Assembly: GCA_022376925.1 (NCBI GenBank)
Contig: JAIOJX010000002.1
Coordinates: 63,698,001 to 63,762,000 of the forward strand
Length of the DNA stretch: 64,000 bases
Source of the DNA: Tragulus kanchil
Lineage: Eukaryota > Chordata > Mammalia > Artiodactyla > Tragulidae
Reading direction: 5' to 3'
Shown in pieces: positions 21,803-34,562 of this stretch; the stretch's first letter is position 1, and every line of letters starts with the position of its first letter. The notes beneath the pieces are model-generated. The model made no database searches. It was not told the DNA's origin and saw only the letters and a list, made by a program, of their open reading frames with translations. The position numbers were made by a program, and so were the translations under genes.

Positions 21803-21913
21803 TCTCTGGCCTCTTTGAGAGACCTCTCCCAGAGTGGGAGGGAGTGCAGTCTTCGAAGTCAGGGGCTGGTGTGATGCATTTTAATCTGGCCTATTAGGAG
21901 GGCCTTGGTCTTA

Positions 21914-22126
21914 GAACTTTCCTGGTGGCTCAGATGGTAAAGAATCTGCCTGCAGTGTGGGAGACCTGGGTATGATCCCGGGAATGGGAAGATCGCCTGG
22001 AGGAGGGCATGACTGTCTACTCCAGTATTTTTGTCTGGAGAATCCCCATGAACTGAGGAGCCTGTTGGGCTATATAATCCATGGGATCACAAAGAGTTAG
22101 GCACGACTGAGCGACTAAGTGCAGCA
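21914..22126 (+). mobile_element. Bov-A2 SINE
   Basis: All Bov-A2 blocks are in order from ctttcctggtggctcag, through ggagacctgggtatgatccc and ctactccagta, to aaagagttaggcacgactga. Duplicate at 23012-23224. Confidence 0.9.
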
Positions 22127-22707
22127 AGGTGCTAGAGCACCATCTCATATGTGTGACTCTGGACCTCTGGGGCCCTTGGTGGGGACACGGGCAACTGTAA
22201 CAGAGGTCCATCTGTTGAGTTCCACTCAGGTGACTGAATTCCAGGTGGGCTGGTATCTCACTTTAGAGCCACAGGTTGGGGCTCTTTTTTCTCCTTGTGA
22301 TTCAGTTCCCTGGCAGATCAAGTTAAGTTTTAAGTGACTATGTCTCCCTTGCCAAGATTTTTGTATTTTTACTTTCATTGTCTTTCAAACTTTATTCTAA
22401 ATGCTGTCACTCCAGAGTGAACCATTTGGACAACTTAAATACCAGTCGTGAGAGTGAGCGAACAAGGACCCCCTGGGCCCCTGAGGGAGTATTGGAGTCA
22501 CCTGCCACCCTGTGGGTTTTATTTTACAGAAATATATACGTCCCCATTATGAAGGTAAATCATCTATTCAGCACACAATGCTGGAGCTGTCGTGTGTCCC
22601 TACACTCTGCACATGCTTGATCTGCCAGCTTCCAGCTGTGCCGTTCCAGAGGAAGCAGTGGTTCTAGCAGGTTTCATGTCAGTTGGTGAGGATAGTGGAC
22701 GTGTTTT

Positions 22708-22900
22708 AAGAATCTATAGATCCGGGGCTTCCCTTGTGGCTCAGTGGATAAGAACCTGTCTGCCAGTGCAGGAGACACAGGTTCGAGCCCTCATCCGGGA
22801 AGATCCCACATGCTGCAGAGCAGCTAAACCCACACATCAACAAAGACCCAGCACAGCCAAAAATAAATAAAAGTGAAAAAAAAAAAGAATCTATAGATCC
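22708..22900 (+). mobile_element. CHR-type SINE with TSD (duplicate copy)
   Basis: Repeat of the element at 21610, including both flanking 16-base copies, made by duplication H. Confidence 0.92.
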
Positions 22901-23011
22901 TCTCTGGCCTCTTTGAGAGACCTCTCCCAGAGTGGGAGGGAGTGCAGTCTTCGAAGTCAGGGGCTGGTGTGATGCATTTTAATCTGGCCTATTAGGAGGG
23001 CCTTGGTCTTA

Positions 23012-23224
23012 GAACTTTCCTGGTGGCTCAGATGGTAAAGAATCTGCCTGCAGTGTGGGAGACCTGGGTATGATCCCGGGAATGGGAAGATCGCCTGGAG
23101 GAGGGCATGACTGTCTACTCCAGTATTTTTGTCTGGAGAATCCCCATGAACTGAGGAGCCTGTTGGGCTATATAATCCATGGGATCACAAAGAGTTAGGC
23201 ACGACTGAGCGACTAAGTGCAGCA
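23012..23224 (+). mobile_element. Bov-A2 SINE (duplicate copy)
   Basis: Repeat of the SINE at 21914, made by duplication H. Confidence 0.9.
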
Positions 23225-23355
23225 AGGTGCTAGAGCACCATCTCATATGTGTGACTCTGGACCTCTGGGGCCCTTGGTGGGGACACGGGCAACTGTAACA
23301 GAGGTCCATCTGTTGAGTTCCACTCAGGTGACTGAATTCCAGGTGGGCTGGTATC

Positions 23356-25543
23356 TCACTTTAGAGCCACAGGTTGGGGCTCTTTTTTCTCCTTGTGATT
23401 CAGTTCCCTGGCAGATCAAGTTAAGTTTTAAGTGACTATGTCTCCCTTGCCAAGATTTTTGTATTTTTACTTTCATTGTCTTTCAAACTTTATTCTAAAT
23501 GCTGTCACTCCAGAGTGAACCATTTGGACAACTTAAATACCAGTCGTGAGAGTGAGCGAACAAGGACCCCCTGGGCCCCTGAGGGAGTATTGGAGTCACC
23601 TGCCACCCTGTGGGTTTTATTTTACAGAAATATATACGTCCCCATTATGAAGGTAAATCATCTAAATACATACCCATATGTAGGCAGTATCTTATACACA
23701 TCCATTATGCAGGTAAATTGTCTAAATATCTCAGGGTAGCTTGTTTCATTTATTGAAAACCCTGACAGCAAGTTTTGTCTCTTTTGGAATAAAATCTGCT
23801 TTTGTACAACTTCTGTCACTGATCAAGGTCTGGTTTGCCAAAACCTCACAATTTTCTGGGAATTTTTCTGAAGTTACTATAGTATTCTTTCTGTGACCTT
23901 CCTGATGTGATGCAAGACTACAGATCCCGTGAAATCTGCCCAATGTATGCTATGACTGAAATATGCTTTCTGGGAGACATTAATCATAGACTGTGATGTA
24001 ACATTTTTCTAACAGATGTTTGGGATCTGAATGCGCGCCAGGCACTCAACTGAACACTGACCATAAACATAAAATGAGGGGCCTAGCCGACTGGTTCCTG
24101 CCCTTTGGTCGCTGGGGAAGGGTGCTAGCTGCTGTGTAGGAAGAAACTCGAAACAGCAAGTAGGTGGGGTGGGAGGCTGTACAGAAGAGGGACCTGACCG
24201 CTAGGAAAGAGGAGCTCCCTCATTGAAGGCTACATGTGAAAGTGTCCAACCTCAACTTGAGACTTAAACCCAGGGCCCAGACTTAATCAAACCTGTTTGG
24301 GACTTGAACCCACGCGGCCGAGACTCAAACCCAGCCTAAACCCTGTTAATTAAAATCACTCACCCAATGTCTGGACCCACTGAGGTTCAGGTTCTTCATG
24401 TCTCTTTGCAGAGAAGAAGTCAGCAAGAGACAAAAATGTTTAGATAAACATCCTTGGGGGATTCACTTTAGAGCCACAGGTTGGGGCTCTTTTTTCTCCT
24501 TGTGATTCAGTTCCCTGGCAGATCAAGTTAAGTTTTAAGTGACTATGTCTCCCTTGCCAAGATTTTTGTATTTTTACTTTCATTGTCTTTCAAACTTTAT
24601 TCTAAATGCTGTCACTCCAGAGTGAACCATTTGGACAACTTAAATACCAGTCGTGAGAGTGAGCGAACAAGGACCCCCTGGGCCCCTGAGGGAGTATTGG
24701 AGTCACCTGCCACCCTGTGGGTTTTATTTTACAGAAATATATACGTCCCCATTATGAAGGTAAATCATCTAAATACATACCCATATGTAGGCAGTATCTT
24801 ATACACATCCATTATGCAGGTAAATTGTCTAAATATCTCAGGGTAGCTTGTTTCATTTATTGAAAACCCTGACAGCAAGTTTTGTCTCTTTTGGAATAAA
24901 ATCTGCTTTTGTACAACTTCTGTCACTGATCAAGGTCTGGTTTGCCAAAACCTCACAATTTTCTGGGAATTTTTCTGAAGTTACTATAGTATTCTTTCTG
25001 TGACCTTCCTGATGTGATGCAAGACTACAGATCCCGTGAAATCTGCCCAATGTATGCTATGACTGAAATATGCTTTCTGGGAGACATTAATCATAGACTG
25101 TGATGTAACATTTTTCTAACAGATGTTTGGGATCTGAATGCGCGCCAGGCACTCAACTGAACACTGACCATAAACATAAAATGAGGGGCCTAGCCGACTG
25201 GTTCCTGCCCCTTTGGTCGCTGGGGGAAGGGTGCTAGCTGCTGTGTAGGAAGAAACTCGAAACAGCAAGTAGGTGGGGTGGGAGGCTGTACAGAAGAGGG
25301 ACCTGACCGCTAGGAAAGAGGAGCTCCCTCATTGAAGGCTACATGTGAAAGTGTCCAACCTCAACTTGAGACTTAAACCCAGGGCCCAGACTTAATCAAA
25401 CCTGTTTGGGACTTGAACCCACGCGGCCGAGACTCAAACCCAGCCTAAACCCTGTTAATTAAAATCACTCACCCAATGTCTGGACCCACTGAGGTTCAGG
25501 TTCTTCATGTCTCTTTGCAGAGAAGAATTCAGCAAGAGACAAA
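23356..25543. repeat. Direct duplication I with about 28-bp spacer
   Basis: Bases 23356-24434 recur at 24463-25543. Part of the unit is a third copy because H also covers it (22256 onward). Near the end of the first copy, small errors appear (ccctttgg against cccctttgg, ctggggaag against ctgggggaag, gaagtcagc against gaattcagc). The spacer aatgtttagataaacatcc has no counterpart in the second copy. Confidence 0.95.
24235..24434 (-). mobile_element. Partial copy of the ERV solo LTR
   Basis: The 3' (U5-side) part of the LTR described at 25344-26024, cut by the end of the first copy of duplication I. Confidence 0.65.
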
Positions 25544-26024
25544 GTGATAGGTAAGAAATCGATTTATTCAGATTCAGAGAAAGCACACTCCACAGACAAA
25601 GTGTGAGCCATGGCAGAGCAAATCCAGTGGCCCTGAAAGTATGCCGTTCTTAGCTTTTATAAGCTGGGTAATTCCATATGCTAATGAGTGGGAGGGTTAT
25701 TCTAGCTCTTTTAGGGAGGGGTGGAACTGTCATGGTGCCTCTGGGTGTGTCATTTAGCTTGCTGAGTGATGATCAAGGTCTGGTCTGCCATCTTGGATCC
25801 ATTTGATTCTAATGGGTTTATGCTGTGTCCTTGGGCTGTCATTCTTTTCAAAAATTGTGCCCTGCCCCTTTCCCTCCTAACCCTTATACATGGGTGGAGC
25901 TGGGGGCAGGAGGAGAGAGGTGTCCCAGGCACAGCAGCTTGCCACTCACCAGGAAATGAAAGATGCTGAGTGGGGCTGGGCCGAGGGTCAAGGTGGAGGT
26001 GGAGAGAGAAACCAGCATAAGACA
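25344..26024 (-). mobile_element. Solo LTR of an endogenous retrovirus
   Basis: About 680 bases starting with tg and ending in ca on the + strand. Read on the - strand, a TATA box (tataaaag, + strand 25654-25661) lies about 90 bases upstream of an aataaa signal (+ strand 25563-25568), matching U3-R-U5 order. There is no retroviral coding sequence on either side, so this is a solo LTR. No clean target-site duplication was found, so the outer limits are approximate. The U5-side part carries several short gacttgaaccca-like repeats. Confidence 0.65.
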
Positions 26025-26461
26025 ATAGGGGATTTTCTTGACCAGGCTGAGGATTTTGATCTTTGAGAGTGACCTAAACAGCTGGTCTTTACTGACACAA
26101 AGGTAAATTCTTTTCCAAGAGAACAGATGACCTTAAGCCAACATAGAAGGCCTTTCAACTTAAAAACTTGCTATTTAATTATAGGGGACATGACACATAC
26201 ACCATCATATGTATAGATTACTACAAATATTCTGTCACTTCTGGGTAGCAAGCTTTTGGTCTCAGTGCCAGGATTGAATTGCTTGTTTCTTTGAGGTTCT
26301 GAACTGAGGGAATTCTGAACCACTTGCCTTTGTCCTTTGCCTTTGAAGACTTCTTCATAAGCTTGTTTTTCTTTTTGAAACAGCAAGTAGGTGGGGTGGG
26401 AGGCTGTACAGAAGAGGGACCTGACCGCTAGGAAAGAGGAGCTCCCTCATTGAAGGCTACA

Positions 26462-27142
26462 TGTGAAAGTGTCCAACCTCAACTTGAGACTTAAACCCAG
26501 GGCCCAGACTTAATCAAACCTGTTTGGGACTTGAACCCACGCGGCCGAGACTCAAACCCAGCCTAAACCCTGTTAATTAAAATCACTCACCCAATGTCTG
26601 GACCCACTGAGGTTCAGGTTCTTCATGTCTCTTTGCAGAGAAGAATTCAGCAAGAGACAAAGTGATAGGTAAGAAATCGATTTATTCAGATTCAGAGAAA
26701 GCACACTCCACAGACAAAGTGTGAGCCATGGCAGAGCAAATCCAGTGGCCCTGAAAGTATGCCGTTCTTAGCTTTTATAAGCTGGGTAATTCCATATGCT
26801 AATGAGTGGGAGGGTTATTCTAGCTCTTTTAGGGAGGGGTGGAACTGTCATGGTGCCTCTGGGTGTGTCATTTAGCTTGCTGAGTGATGATCAAGGTCTG
26901 GTCTGCCATCTTGGATCCATTTGATTCTAATGGGTTTATGCTGTGTCCTTGGGCTGTCATTCTTTTCAAAAATTGTGCCCTGCCCCTTTCCCTCCTAACC
27001 CTTATACATGGGTGGAGCTGGGGGCAGGAGGAGAGAGGTGTCCCAGGCACAGCAGCTTGCCACTCACCAGGAAATGAAAGATGCTGAGTGGGGCTGGGCC
27101 GAGGGTCAAGGTGGAGGTGGAGAGAGAAACCAGCATAAGACA
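26462..27142 (-). mobile_element. Solo LTR (duplicate copy)
   Basis: Identical copy of the LTR at 25344, made by duplication J. It should not be read as the second LTR of a provirus: the flanks are duplicated too and no internal region lies between the copies. Confidence 0.65.
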
Positions 27143-27441
27143 ATAGGGGATTTTCTTGACCAGGCTGAGGATTTTGATCTTTGAGAGTGACCTAAACAGC
27201 TGGTCTTTACTGACACAAAGGTAAATTCTTTTCCAAGAGAACAGATGACCTTAAGCCAACATAGAAGGCCTTTCAACTTAAAAACTTGCTATTTAATTAT
27301 AGGGGACATGACACATACACCATCATATGTATAGATTACTACAAATATTCTGTCACTTCTGGGTAGCAAGCTTTTGGTCTCAGTGCCAGGATTGAATTGC
27401 TTGTTTCTTTGAGGTTCTGAACTGAGGGAATTCTGAACCAC

Positions 27442-29582
27442 TTGCCTTTGTCCTTTGCCTTTGAAGACTTCTTCATAAAGTTTCCATTATAAAAGCTCTT
27501 ATCACATTATCTTCAGTCTTTAAAAGAAAGGGTGATTAAAATTCCTCAAGTCTCTGCCTGTTATTTTAGCTGCCAGTGTTTATCTGCTTATTTGGGCCTC
27601 ATTGTAAAAGACTGGAGGTCTTGTTGCCATAATTGAATGGAACTGACTTGTCCTTTTCAGGGAAGGTTATCTCTGCTGCATTTAAATTTGTAGACACATT
27701 TTGGATTTTTCATTTGATTAGAAAATATGGAGCATAGTAGTATTGAACACTGAGGTCTAATGTGGTCTTCTTAACCACTGCTCTGAATTAAACATTCTTA
27801 CAATATTTTGATCATGTGAGTAAGAATATAAAATACAGTTTTTATTCTATGTAAGTACTTTTTGAAATGGCAACATTTCATCCAGAGGTGAATCGGAGCA
27901 GCTCTGCCTCATTTTAATATTAGCTACCAATGGGAATGAGTCAGTTACCAGATGATTGTATTATTCTTCTGGGAACCCTGGACATGAATAACAAGAACAT
28001 TCTTCCCTCTAAAGCTGCCAGACCAGGATCTGTGTGTCCCCTTCTGTGCAGTTTCTGCAACATTTCACATGAAGCTGAGGCAGCCTGTGCTGAAATGGCC
28101 AGCATCCACCTGTACTTAAGTGGCTCATTATTAATGCCCCAGTTCTTTTTACCTAGTACAGAGAAGATCTAGCAGGATGCTGATGGATTCTACATTGTGA
28201 AGGACTTTGAAAGGACCTTGAGACAAGAATATTCAGAGGAGTTGACTAAAGTAGTTGCAAAGAATTATTTTTCTGTGTGTTTGGCATTTTTACGCATGAT
28301 ATCAACATGAGCCTCACCCATAACATCAGGGGCTTTGTTCTCTATTGTAGGTCCTTTATTTGAGAATGTACTCCCATGAAAGGGTGTTTTCTGTCTGTAC
28401 AGCACTCCTTTGTGGCCGGACCCCACCCTGAAATCAGTCTTTTCAGTCCTGCAGTTGATATGCAGCTAGCCTACTGCTGTTTCCCCATGGCTCCCGACCA
28501 AGACCGTCTCAGTGCTTGTTTTGCTTTCTACAATTGCCTTTGTCCTTTGCCTTTGAAGACTTCTTCATAAAGTTTCCATTATAAAAGCTCTTATCACATT
28601 ATCTTCAGTCTTTAAAAGAAAGGGTGATTAAAATTCCTCAAGTCTCTGCCTGTTATTTTAGCTGCCAGTGTTTATCTGCTTATTTGGGCCTCATTGTAAA
28701 AGACTGGAGGTCTTGTTGCCATAATTGAATGGAACTGACTTGTCCTTTTCAGGAAGGTTATCTCTGCTGCATTTAAATTTGTAGACACATTTTGGATTTT
28801 TCATTTGATTAGAAAATATGGAGCATAGTAGTATTGAACACTGAGGTCTAATGTGGTCTTCTTAACCACTGCTCTGAATTAAACATTCTTACAATATTTT
28901 GATCATGTGAGTAAGAATATAAAATACAGTTTTTATTCTATGTAAGTACTTTTTGAAATGGCAACATTTCATCCAGAGGTGAATCGGAGCAGCTCTGCCT
29001 CATTTTAATATTAGCTACCAATGGGAATGAGTCAGTTACCAGATGATTGTATTATTCTTCTGGGAACCCTGGACATGAATAACAAGAACATTCTTCCCTC
29101 TAAAGCTGCCAGACCAGGATCTGTGTGTCCCCTTCTGTGCAGTTTCTGCAACATTTCACATGAAGCTGAGGCAGCCTGTGCTGAAATGGCCAGCATCCAC
29201 CTGTACTTAAGTGGCTCATTATTAATGCCCCAGTTCTTTTTACCTAGTACAGAGAAGATCTAGCAGGATGCTGATGGATTCTACATTGTGAAGGACTTTG
29301 AAAGGACCTTGAGACAAGAATATTCAGAGGAGTTGACTAAAGTAGTTGCAAAGAATTATTTTTCTGTGTGTTTGGCATTTTTACGCATGATATCAACATG
29401 AGCCTCACCCATAACATCAGGGGCTTTGTTCTCTATTGTAGGTCCTTTATTTGAGAATGTACTCCCATGAAAGGGTGTTTTCTGTCTGTACAGCACTCCT
29501 TTGTGGCCGGACCCCACCCCTGGAAATCAGTCTTTTCAGTCCTGCAGTTGATATGCAGCTAGCCTCTACTGCTGTTTCCCCA
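27442..29582. repeat. Direct duplication K with 47-bp spacer
   Basis: Bases 27442-28486 recur at 28534-29582. The first copy has errors towards its end (ccctgaaatc against cccctggaaatc, agcctactgc against agcctctactgc) before running into a 47-base spacer without a match. The 80-codon open frame at 27930 and 29021 has no recognisable domain. Confidence 0.95.
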
Positions 29583-31625
29583 GGCTGAGCATATGACCCA
29601 GCCAGCCACAAGCGCCCACCTGCAGTCAGCGTGGTTTGTTTGGGATGGGTGTGTGATGTCAGCCGTCAGGATGATGAGAGCACTCCCTGGGATTTTGACC
29701 GAGCACAAAGCATACCTAATGAGGTTGTATTTCTCGTGGAGGGTCACAGAGTTGTTAGGATCCTATCTGGAGTTGCTGATGACCATCTTTGTTATTAGGT
29801 GGAGAAAACTTGCTGAAAACTTGACGCTTGTCCAAGGAAAATAGAAATGAGATGGAAAGGCCTGTGTCAGCCTATGGACCTCACCACACCCAAAGTCAGT
29901 AGGGCCCCTGGTATTTCGGTGGCATGAGTCCATTTTCCCACCTCTGTGTAAGCTAATTTAAGTTAGATTTTGTTACTCTTATTTATTCTTTAGGATTTAT
30001 TTATTTATTTGGCTGTTCTGGGTCTTAGTTGCGGCATGTGGGATTATTACTTGCGGCATGTGGGATCTAGTTCCCTGACTAGGAATCGGACCTCCTGCCT
30101 TGGGATAATGGAGTCTCAGCCACTGGACTACCAGGGACAGCCACATTACTTTTAAATAAAATAATTACAGTCTAAATACCACCCATAAACTGTCGCTAGG
30201 CTGTAGTGGTACTAGGAAGGGAGAGGTCTGCATATATCATCCGGTAGAGAAGGAGGGCTTTGAAAACCTCTGTTGCCCTGAGTCAGAAGGTTTACGAGGG
30301 AGACCAAAGGGTGTGCTCACTTTAAGTAGCGCTGGACCTTTGAAACTAGATGCTGACGTAGTTGTTTTACTTAGAGAAACGGGTTTCTTAGTGCTGCTGT
30401 GTATTACAAAAGCACAACTCAATGGTAGCTGACTGATTGCCAGTTATAGCCTTGCCGTCTGAAGAATATCAGAGGAGTTGACTAACATTGTAGTTGGCAA
30501 AGAATTATTTTTCTGTGTGTTTGGCATTTTTACGCATGATATCAACATGAGCCTCACCCATAACATCAGGGGCTTTGTTCTCTATTGTAGGTCCTTTATT
30601 TGAGAATGTACTCCCATGAAAGGGTGTTTTCTGTCTGTACAGCACTCCTTTGTGGCCGGACCCCACCCCTGGAAATCAGTCTTTTCAGTCCTGCAGTTGA
30701 TATGCAGCTAGCCTCTACTGCTGTTTCCCCAGGCTGAGCATATGACCCAGCCAGCCACAAGCGCCCACCTGCAGTCAGCGTGGTTTGTTTGGGATGGGTG
30801 TGTGATGTCAGCCGTCAGGATGATGAGAGCACTCCCTGGGATTTTGACCGAGCACAAAGCATACCTAATGAGGTTGTATTTCTCGTGGAGGGTCACAGAG
30901 TTGTTAGGATCCTATCTGGAGTTGCTGATGACCATCTTTGTTATTAGGTGGAGAAAACTTGCTGAAAACTTGACGCTTGTCCAAGGAAAATAGAAATGAG
31001 ATGGAAAGGCCTGTGTCAGCCTATGGACCTCACCACACCCAAAGTCAGTAGGGCCCCTGGTATTTCGGTGGCATGAGTCCATTTTCCCACCTCTGTGTAA
31101 GCTAATTTAAGTTAGATTTTGTTACTCTTATTTATTCTTTAGGATTTATTTATTTATTTGGCTGTTCTGGGTCTTAGTTGCGGCATGTGGGATTATTACT
31201 TGCGGCATGTGGGATCTAGTTCCCTGACTAGGAATCGGACCTCCTGCCTTGGGATAATGGAGTCTCAGCCACTGGACTACCAGGGACAGCCACATTACTT
31301 TTAAATAAAATAATTACAGTCTAAATACCACCCATAAACTGTCGCTAGGCTGTAGTGGTACTAGGAAGGGAGAGGTCTGCATATATCATCCGGTAGAGAA
31401 GGAGGGCTTTGAAAACCTCTGTTGCCCTGAGTCAGAAGGTTTACGAGGGAGACCAAAGGGTGTGCTCACTTTAAGTAGCGCTGGACCTTTGAAACTAGAT
31501 GCTGACGTAGTAGCATCCTTGTCTTTCTCACTTAGAGAAACGGGTTTCTTAGTGCTGCTGTGTATTACAAAAGCACAACTCAATGGTAGCTGACTGATTG
31601 CCAGTTATAGCCTTGCCGTCTGAAG
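29318..31625. repeat. Tandem duplication L (unit about 1146 bp)
   Basis: Bases 29318-30463 recur at 30464-31625. The start of the second copy is garbled (gaatatcagagg against gaatattcagagg; gactaacattgtagttggc against gactaaagtagttgc). About 110 bases before the junction, the first copy lacks 12 bases present in the second (near 30360 and 31510). The 83-codon frame at 29593 and 30742 has no recognised domain. Confidence 0.95.
29992..30141 (-). mobile_element. CHR-type SINE, diverged (two copies)
   Basis: The + strand reads T-rich, then ggctgttctgggtcttagtt, gcggcatgtgggat, ctagttccctgac, ggaatcggacctcc, then actggactaccaggga. This is the reversed tRNA-derived SINE pattern. The duplicate lies at 31141-31290. 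Confidence 0.75.
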
Positions 31626-34049
31626 TCCACGGGTATATTTATCCATCATGTATGTGCTTTTACCATGAGGCAATCTAAGGTCTATTCAACAAATATTATA
31701 TTGCAACCCCAGTAATGGTCCCTAACATGAATAATATGATTAGAAGAACAAGCAATAACAATAATAAAAGACAAAGTATCCTCTATGTTGAGTACCTCAG
31801 CAATGAAAGACATTTAATGTCTCATTGGGACACTTAGTAGCTAGAAAATATGAGTCAGTCATTCAGGATACACAGTTCTGCGACAGCTTCATTCCATTTG
31901 GTATCATAGGTACCAGTTCCTTATGGACATTTCCTTTTCAAGACAGGGAAGAGCAAATGCAGAGTATGCAGGGTAATGGAAAAGAACATTGCAAGTGGCC
32001 TGTGGGCCTAAAGTGGGCAAGCAGAGGATCTATAATGACATTTCTGACACACATTTCTGCTAGTGGCTTATTGGGGTTCAAGATTTCTTTCTGAAGAGAT
32101 TCGTGAAACGCCTATAAATTAGGATTATTCATAGCTTAAAGGAGGCTGGGGGAATCAGAGGCATTATTGAGACTTGTTCCGTTGATGCTTGTCTCATGGA
32201 TAATAATTTCTGCTAAGAAGGGTTAGAAGATAAGCCCTTTAGCTAATAATAGAACCTGGTTCCTAAGCTGGAAGGAGAGTTACTCTGTATATCATTGTTC
32301 AGTGACCAGAAAACATTATCTTCACAGATATGACCTGAATGGTCTCCAAGTACGTAAAGAAACATCTTGGTTAGCTTGCTATCTTCCTTTTAGAAGAGAA
32401 AATATAACAAATACTACTTTTCTATTGGATATCATGGAATACACTGAGGTGTTTATTGTCCCTTGGGCTCCCGTAATAGAAAAATAGAGATTTCTCCTTC
32501 CCAGGTAATTTAATGGGGAAAAAACATCACATTTTCAAAAGAAAAACGCTGCAGAGGAGAAAGCAGCATCAAGGTAATGAAACTGTTGTGCTGTGTTTAG
32601 TGAACCAATGACTTAATAAACTAGTGCCTTGGTGACAAGAAAACAAGAACCGAAACAGTTCTCACCTTTGTATCCAGAGGAGACTGATTAATAAACACAG
32701 ATTAACAGATGTATCTAAATTTGGGGTTTGCCTCCAAGTATTTGGTTTGTTATCAGTTATCGTTTCTGTAGGAACATAGACCTCAGAGAACAGAGCCCCC
32801 GGGGGCTGTTCCAGCTAGATGGAAGCTTTACAGTCCCACACTGGATGTGGCTGGAATGCACACTTCAGTGCTGGGAGTTTCCTCTGCATTCGAATCTCAG
32901 TCTGCATGTCCTTCTTCCAAGAGGAGTGAGGTACAGAGCACATCTTGAGGCTGTGGCTGTGCCCATGTAGGCTGCTGAGGCTGCAGGCCAGACCTACAGC
33001 TGCAGCCCAGGGACTGGTGGGCCGTGCAGAGAGATGGGGTTCCTGGGCAGTGAGGACTCATTTGTGGAAGGAGTAAGGTATTGGAAGACATACACATACC
33101 AGTTTCACAAAAACTGAGCCTCCTGTTTTGTGAAATTAAGATGAGAAAGAACTAAGTCTACAGAAGTTCAAGTGGCGACTCTGAATTTACAAACCTGGTG
33201 CTTGGCACAGTTGCTGGCAGAAAACCTGAGCATTCTCTGCAGTCCTGACCCTGACTCAGGGAAAGAATGGTTCCAGTAGCAGCAGGAGTCACAGAGGAGC
33301 AACAGCCGGGTGGTAAAAGTCCAGGTCAAGTCCAGACGTTCCCTCCAGCCTGGCATGAATGAACATCTGATTGGAGTTGATACATAGGAACCCTCTCTCT
33401 CGAAATATATGTTTTTGCATAATATAGTTCTGCTAACTGTGTAATAAACTGTAGTTTGCATTTCCTATTAATTTTGAGGATTCCTACCCCATTCATTCAT
33501 TCTTTCATTTAGTATGTAAATTGATTGCTTAGTCTTTCCTAAACATAGAAAAAAAATGATGAGGAAATCCAGAGAAGTCTCTGCTTTCATAGACATCCTG
33601 TTCTCGTTTGTGGAAACAATCCACAGTTAAGCACATGCTGAGGTAAAGGCTTTGAAGAAGAGGTATCCCAATATAATGTGGTTAATGTGAAAGAGCATAA
33701 GGATCCTGGACATTGAAGGACAGTAACAGTCCAGAGATTAGACAGAGGAGGAATCTGAGGGCTGGCTCAGGGTAGAGGAACATTTAGAGAGTGGCAAGCA
33801 AAGGAGGAGAAAACAAGGTGCCCAGGGAGCAGCAGCCAGTGAGGCGACAGGATAACTCAGGGAAGTGGTCCTTAGAGAGTGCTTAAGTCATTTGTGAAGC
33901 CCAGCAGTGACCTGACCCAGTGGATGGTTTTGGAAGTTTCAACCTGGCTGCCAAGGAGGCAGGATTATCACAGGACAGAGAGAAGAAGGGAAACCATTTA
34001 GTAGGCTGTGGCCGTAATGAATGTGAGAAATAAGTACTATTTGAATTAC
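31626..34049. other. Unique DNA, no gene seen
   Basis: About 2.4 kb of single-copy sequence of average composition. Several open frames of 60-97 codons exist on both strands (for example 31825-32094 +, 33168-33461 -). None shows a recognisable domain, and none has an acceptor and donor at sensible positions. Most likely intronic. Confidence 0.45.
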
Positions 34050-34278
34050 GACTCTAGTGGTGTGTGCGTGCCTGCTAAGTCACTTCAGTTGACTCTTTGT
34101 GATCCTATGGACTGTAACCAGCCAGGCTCCTCTGTGCATGGGATTCTGCAGGCGAAAATACTGGAGTGGGTTGTCATGCCCTCTCCAGGGATCTTCCTGA
34201 TCCAGGGATTGAACTCCTGTCTCTTACGTTTCCTACATTAGCAGGTGGGCTCTTTGCCACTAGTGCTGTGACTGTAGT
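34050..34278 (-). mobile_element. Bov-A2 SINE
   Basis: Reversed Bov-A2: gctaagtcacttcag, ggactgta, aggctcctctgtgcatgg, aatactggagtgggttg, gggattgaactcctgtctc, then agcaggtgggctctttgcca. Possible nine-base flanking repeat gactctagt / gactgtagt at 34050 and 34270. Confidence 0.88.
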
Positions 34279-34562
34279 TATAGAAGTGGTCGGAGAGCTG
34301 CATTGGGGCTAGGCAGAAAATACAGTGGGAGGTCTTGAGACAAAACACAGAGGACTCCCTGATGTTGAGTGTGGGGAAAAAAGAGCCATCCTGTTTGGAT
34401 GATCTTCATTAAGATAAGTGCTGCTCAGAGTGCTTGGGTGTAGACTTTGTTGTCATCAGTCTGTGACAACATAAGAAGGTTTTGCCGGAATGTAAATCAG
34501 CTGAGGTTTTCTCAAGGACGGAAGTAGACATAGATTCAGCTTCTAGCACAAGTGCCTTCTTT

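Larger units (their letters stand above)
21462..23663. repeat. Tandem duplication H overlapping G
   Basis: Bases 21462-22562 recur at 22563-23663, joined at the shared tct. The piece 21462-21515 is also present at 20361, so it occurs three times. The start of the second copy has deletions (gctgtcgtgtg against gctgtcggtgtg, cacatgcttg against cacatgtgcttg). Further along, the copies look identical. Confidence 0.96.
25259..27478. repeat. Direct duplication J with 16-bp filler
   Basis: Bases 25259-26360 recur at 26377-27478. The filler gcttgtttttcttttt is a low-complexity joint. The copies include the whole LTR. Because I and J overlap, 25259-25543 is present three times (also from 24142 and 26377). 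Confidence 0.96.

Noticed and set aside
25750..26025. 91-codon frame on the - strand, repeated at 26868
   Set aside because: It lies inside the U3 part of the solo LTR, overlaps the promoter region, and has no retroviral protein signature.
29593..29844. 83-codon frame with an intact start, repeated at 30742
   Set aside because: The repetition is only duplication L. There is no recognisable domain, no splice context and no support for coding.
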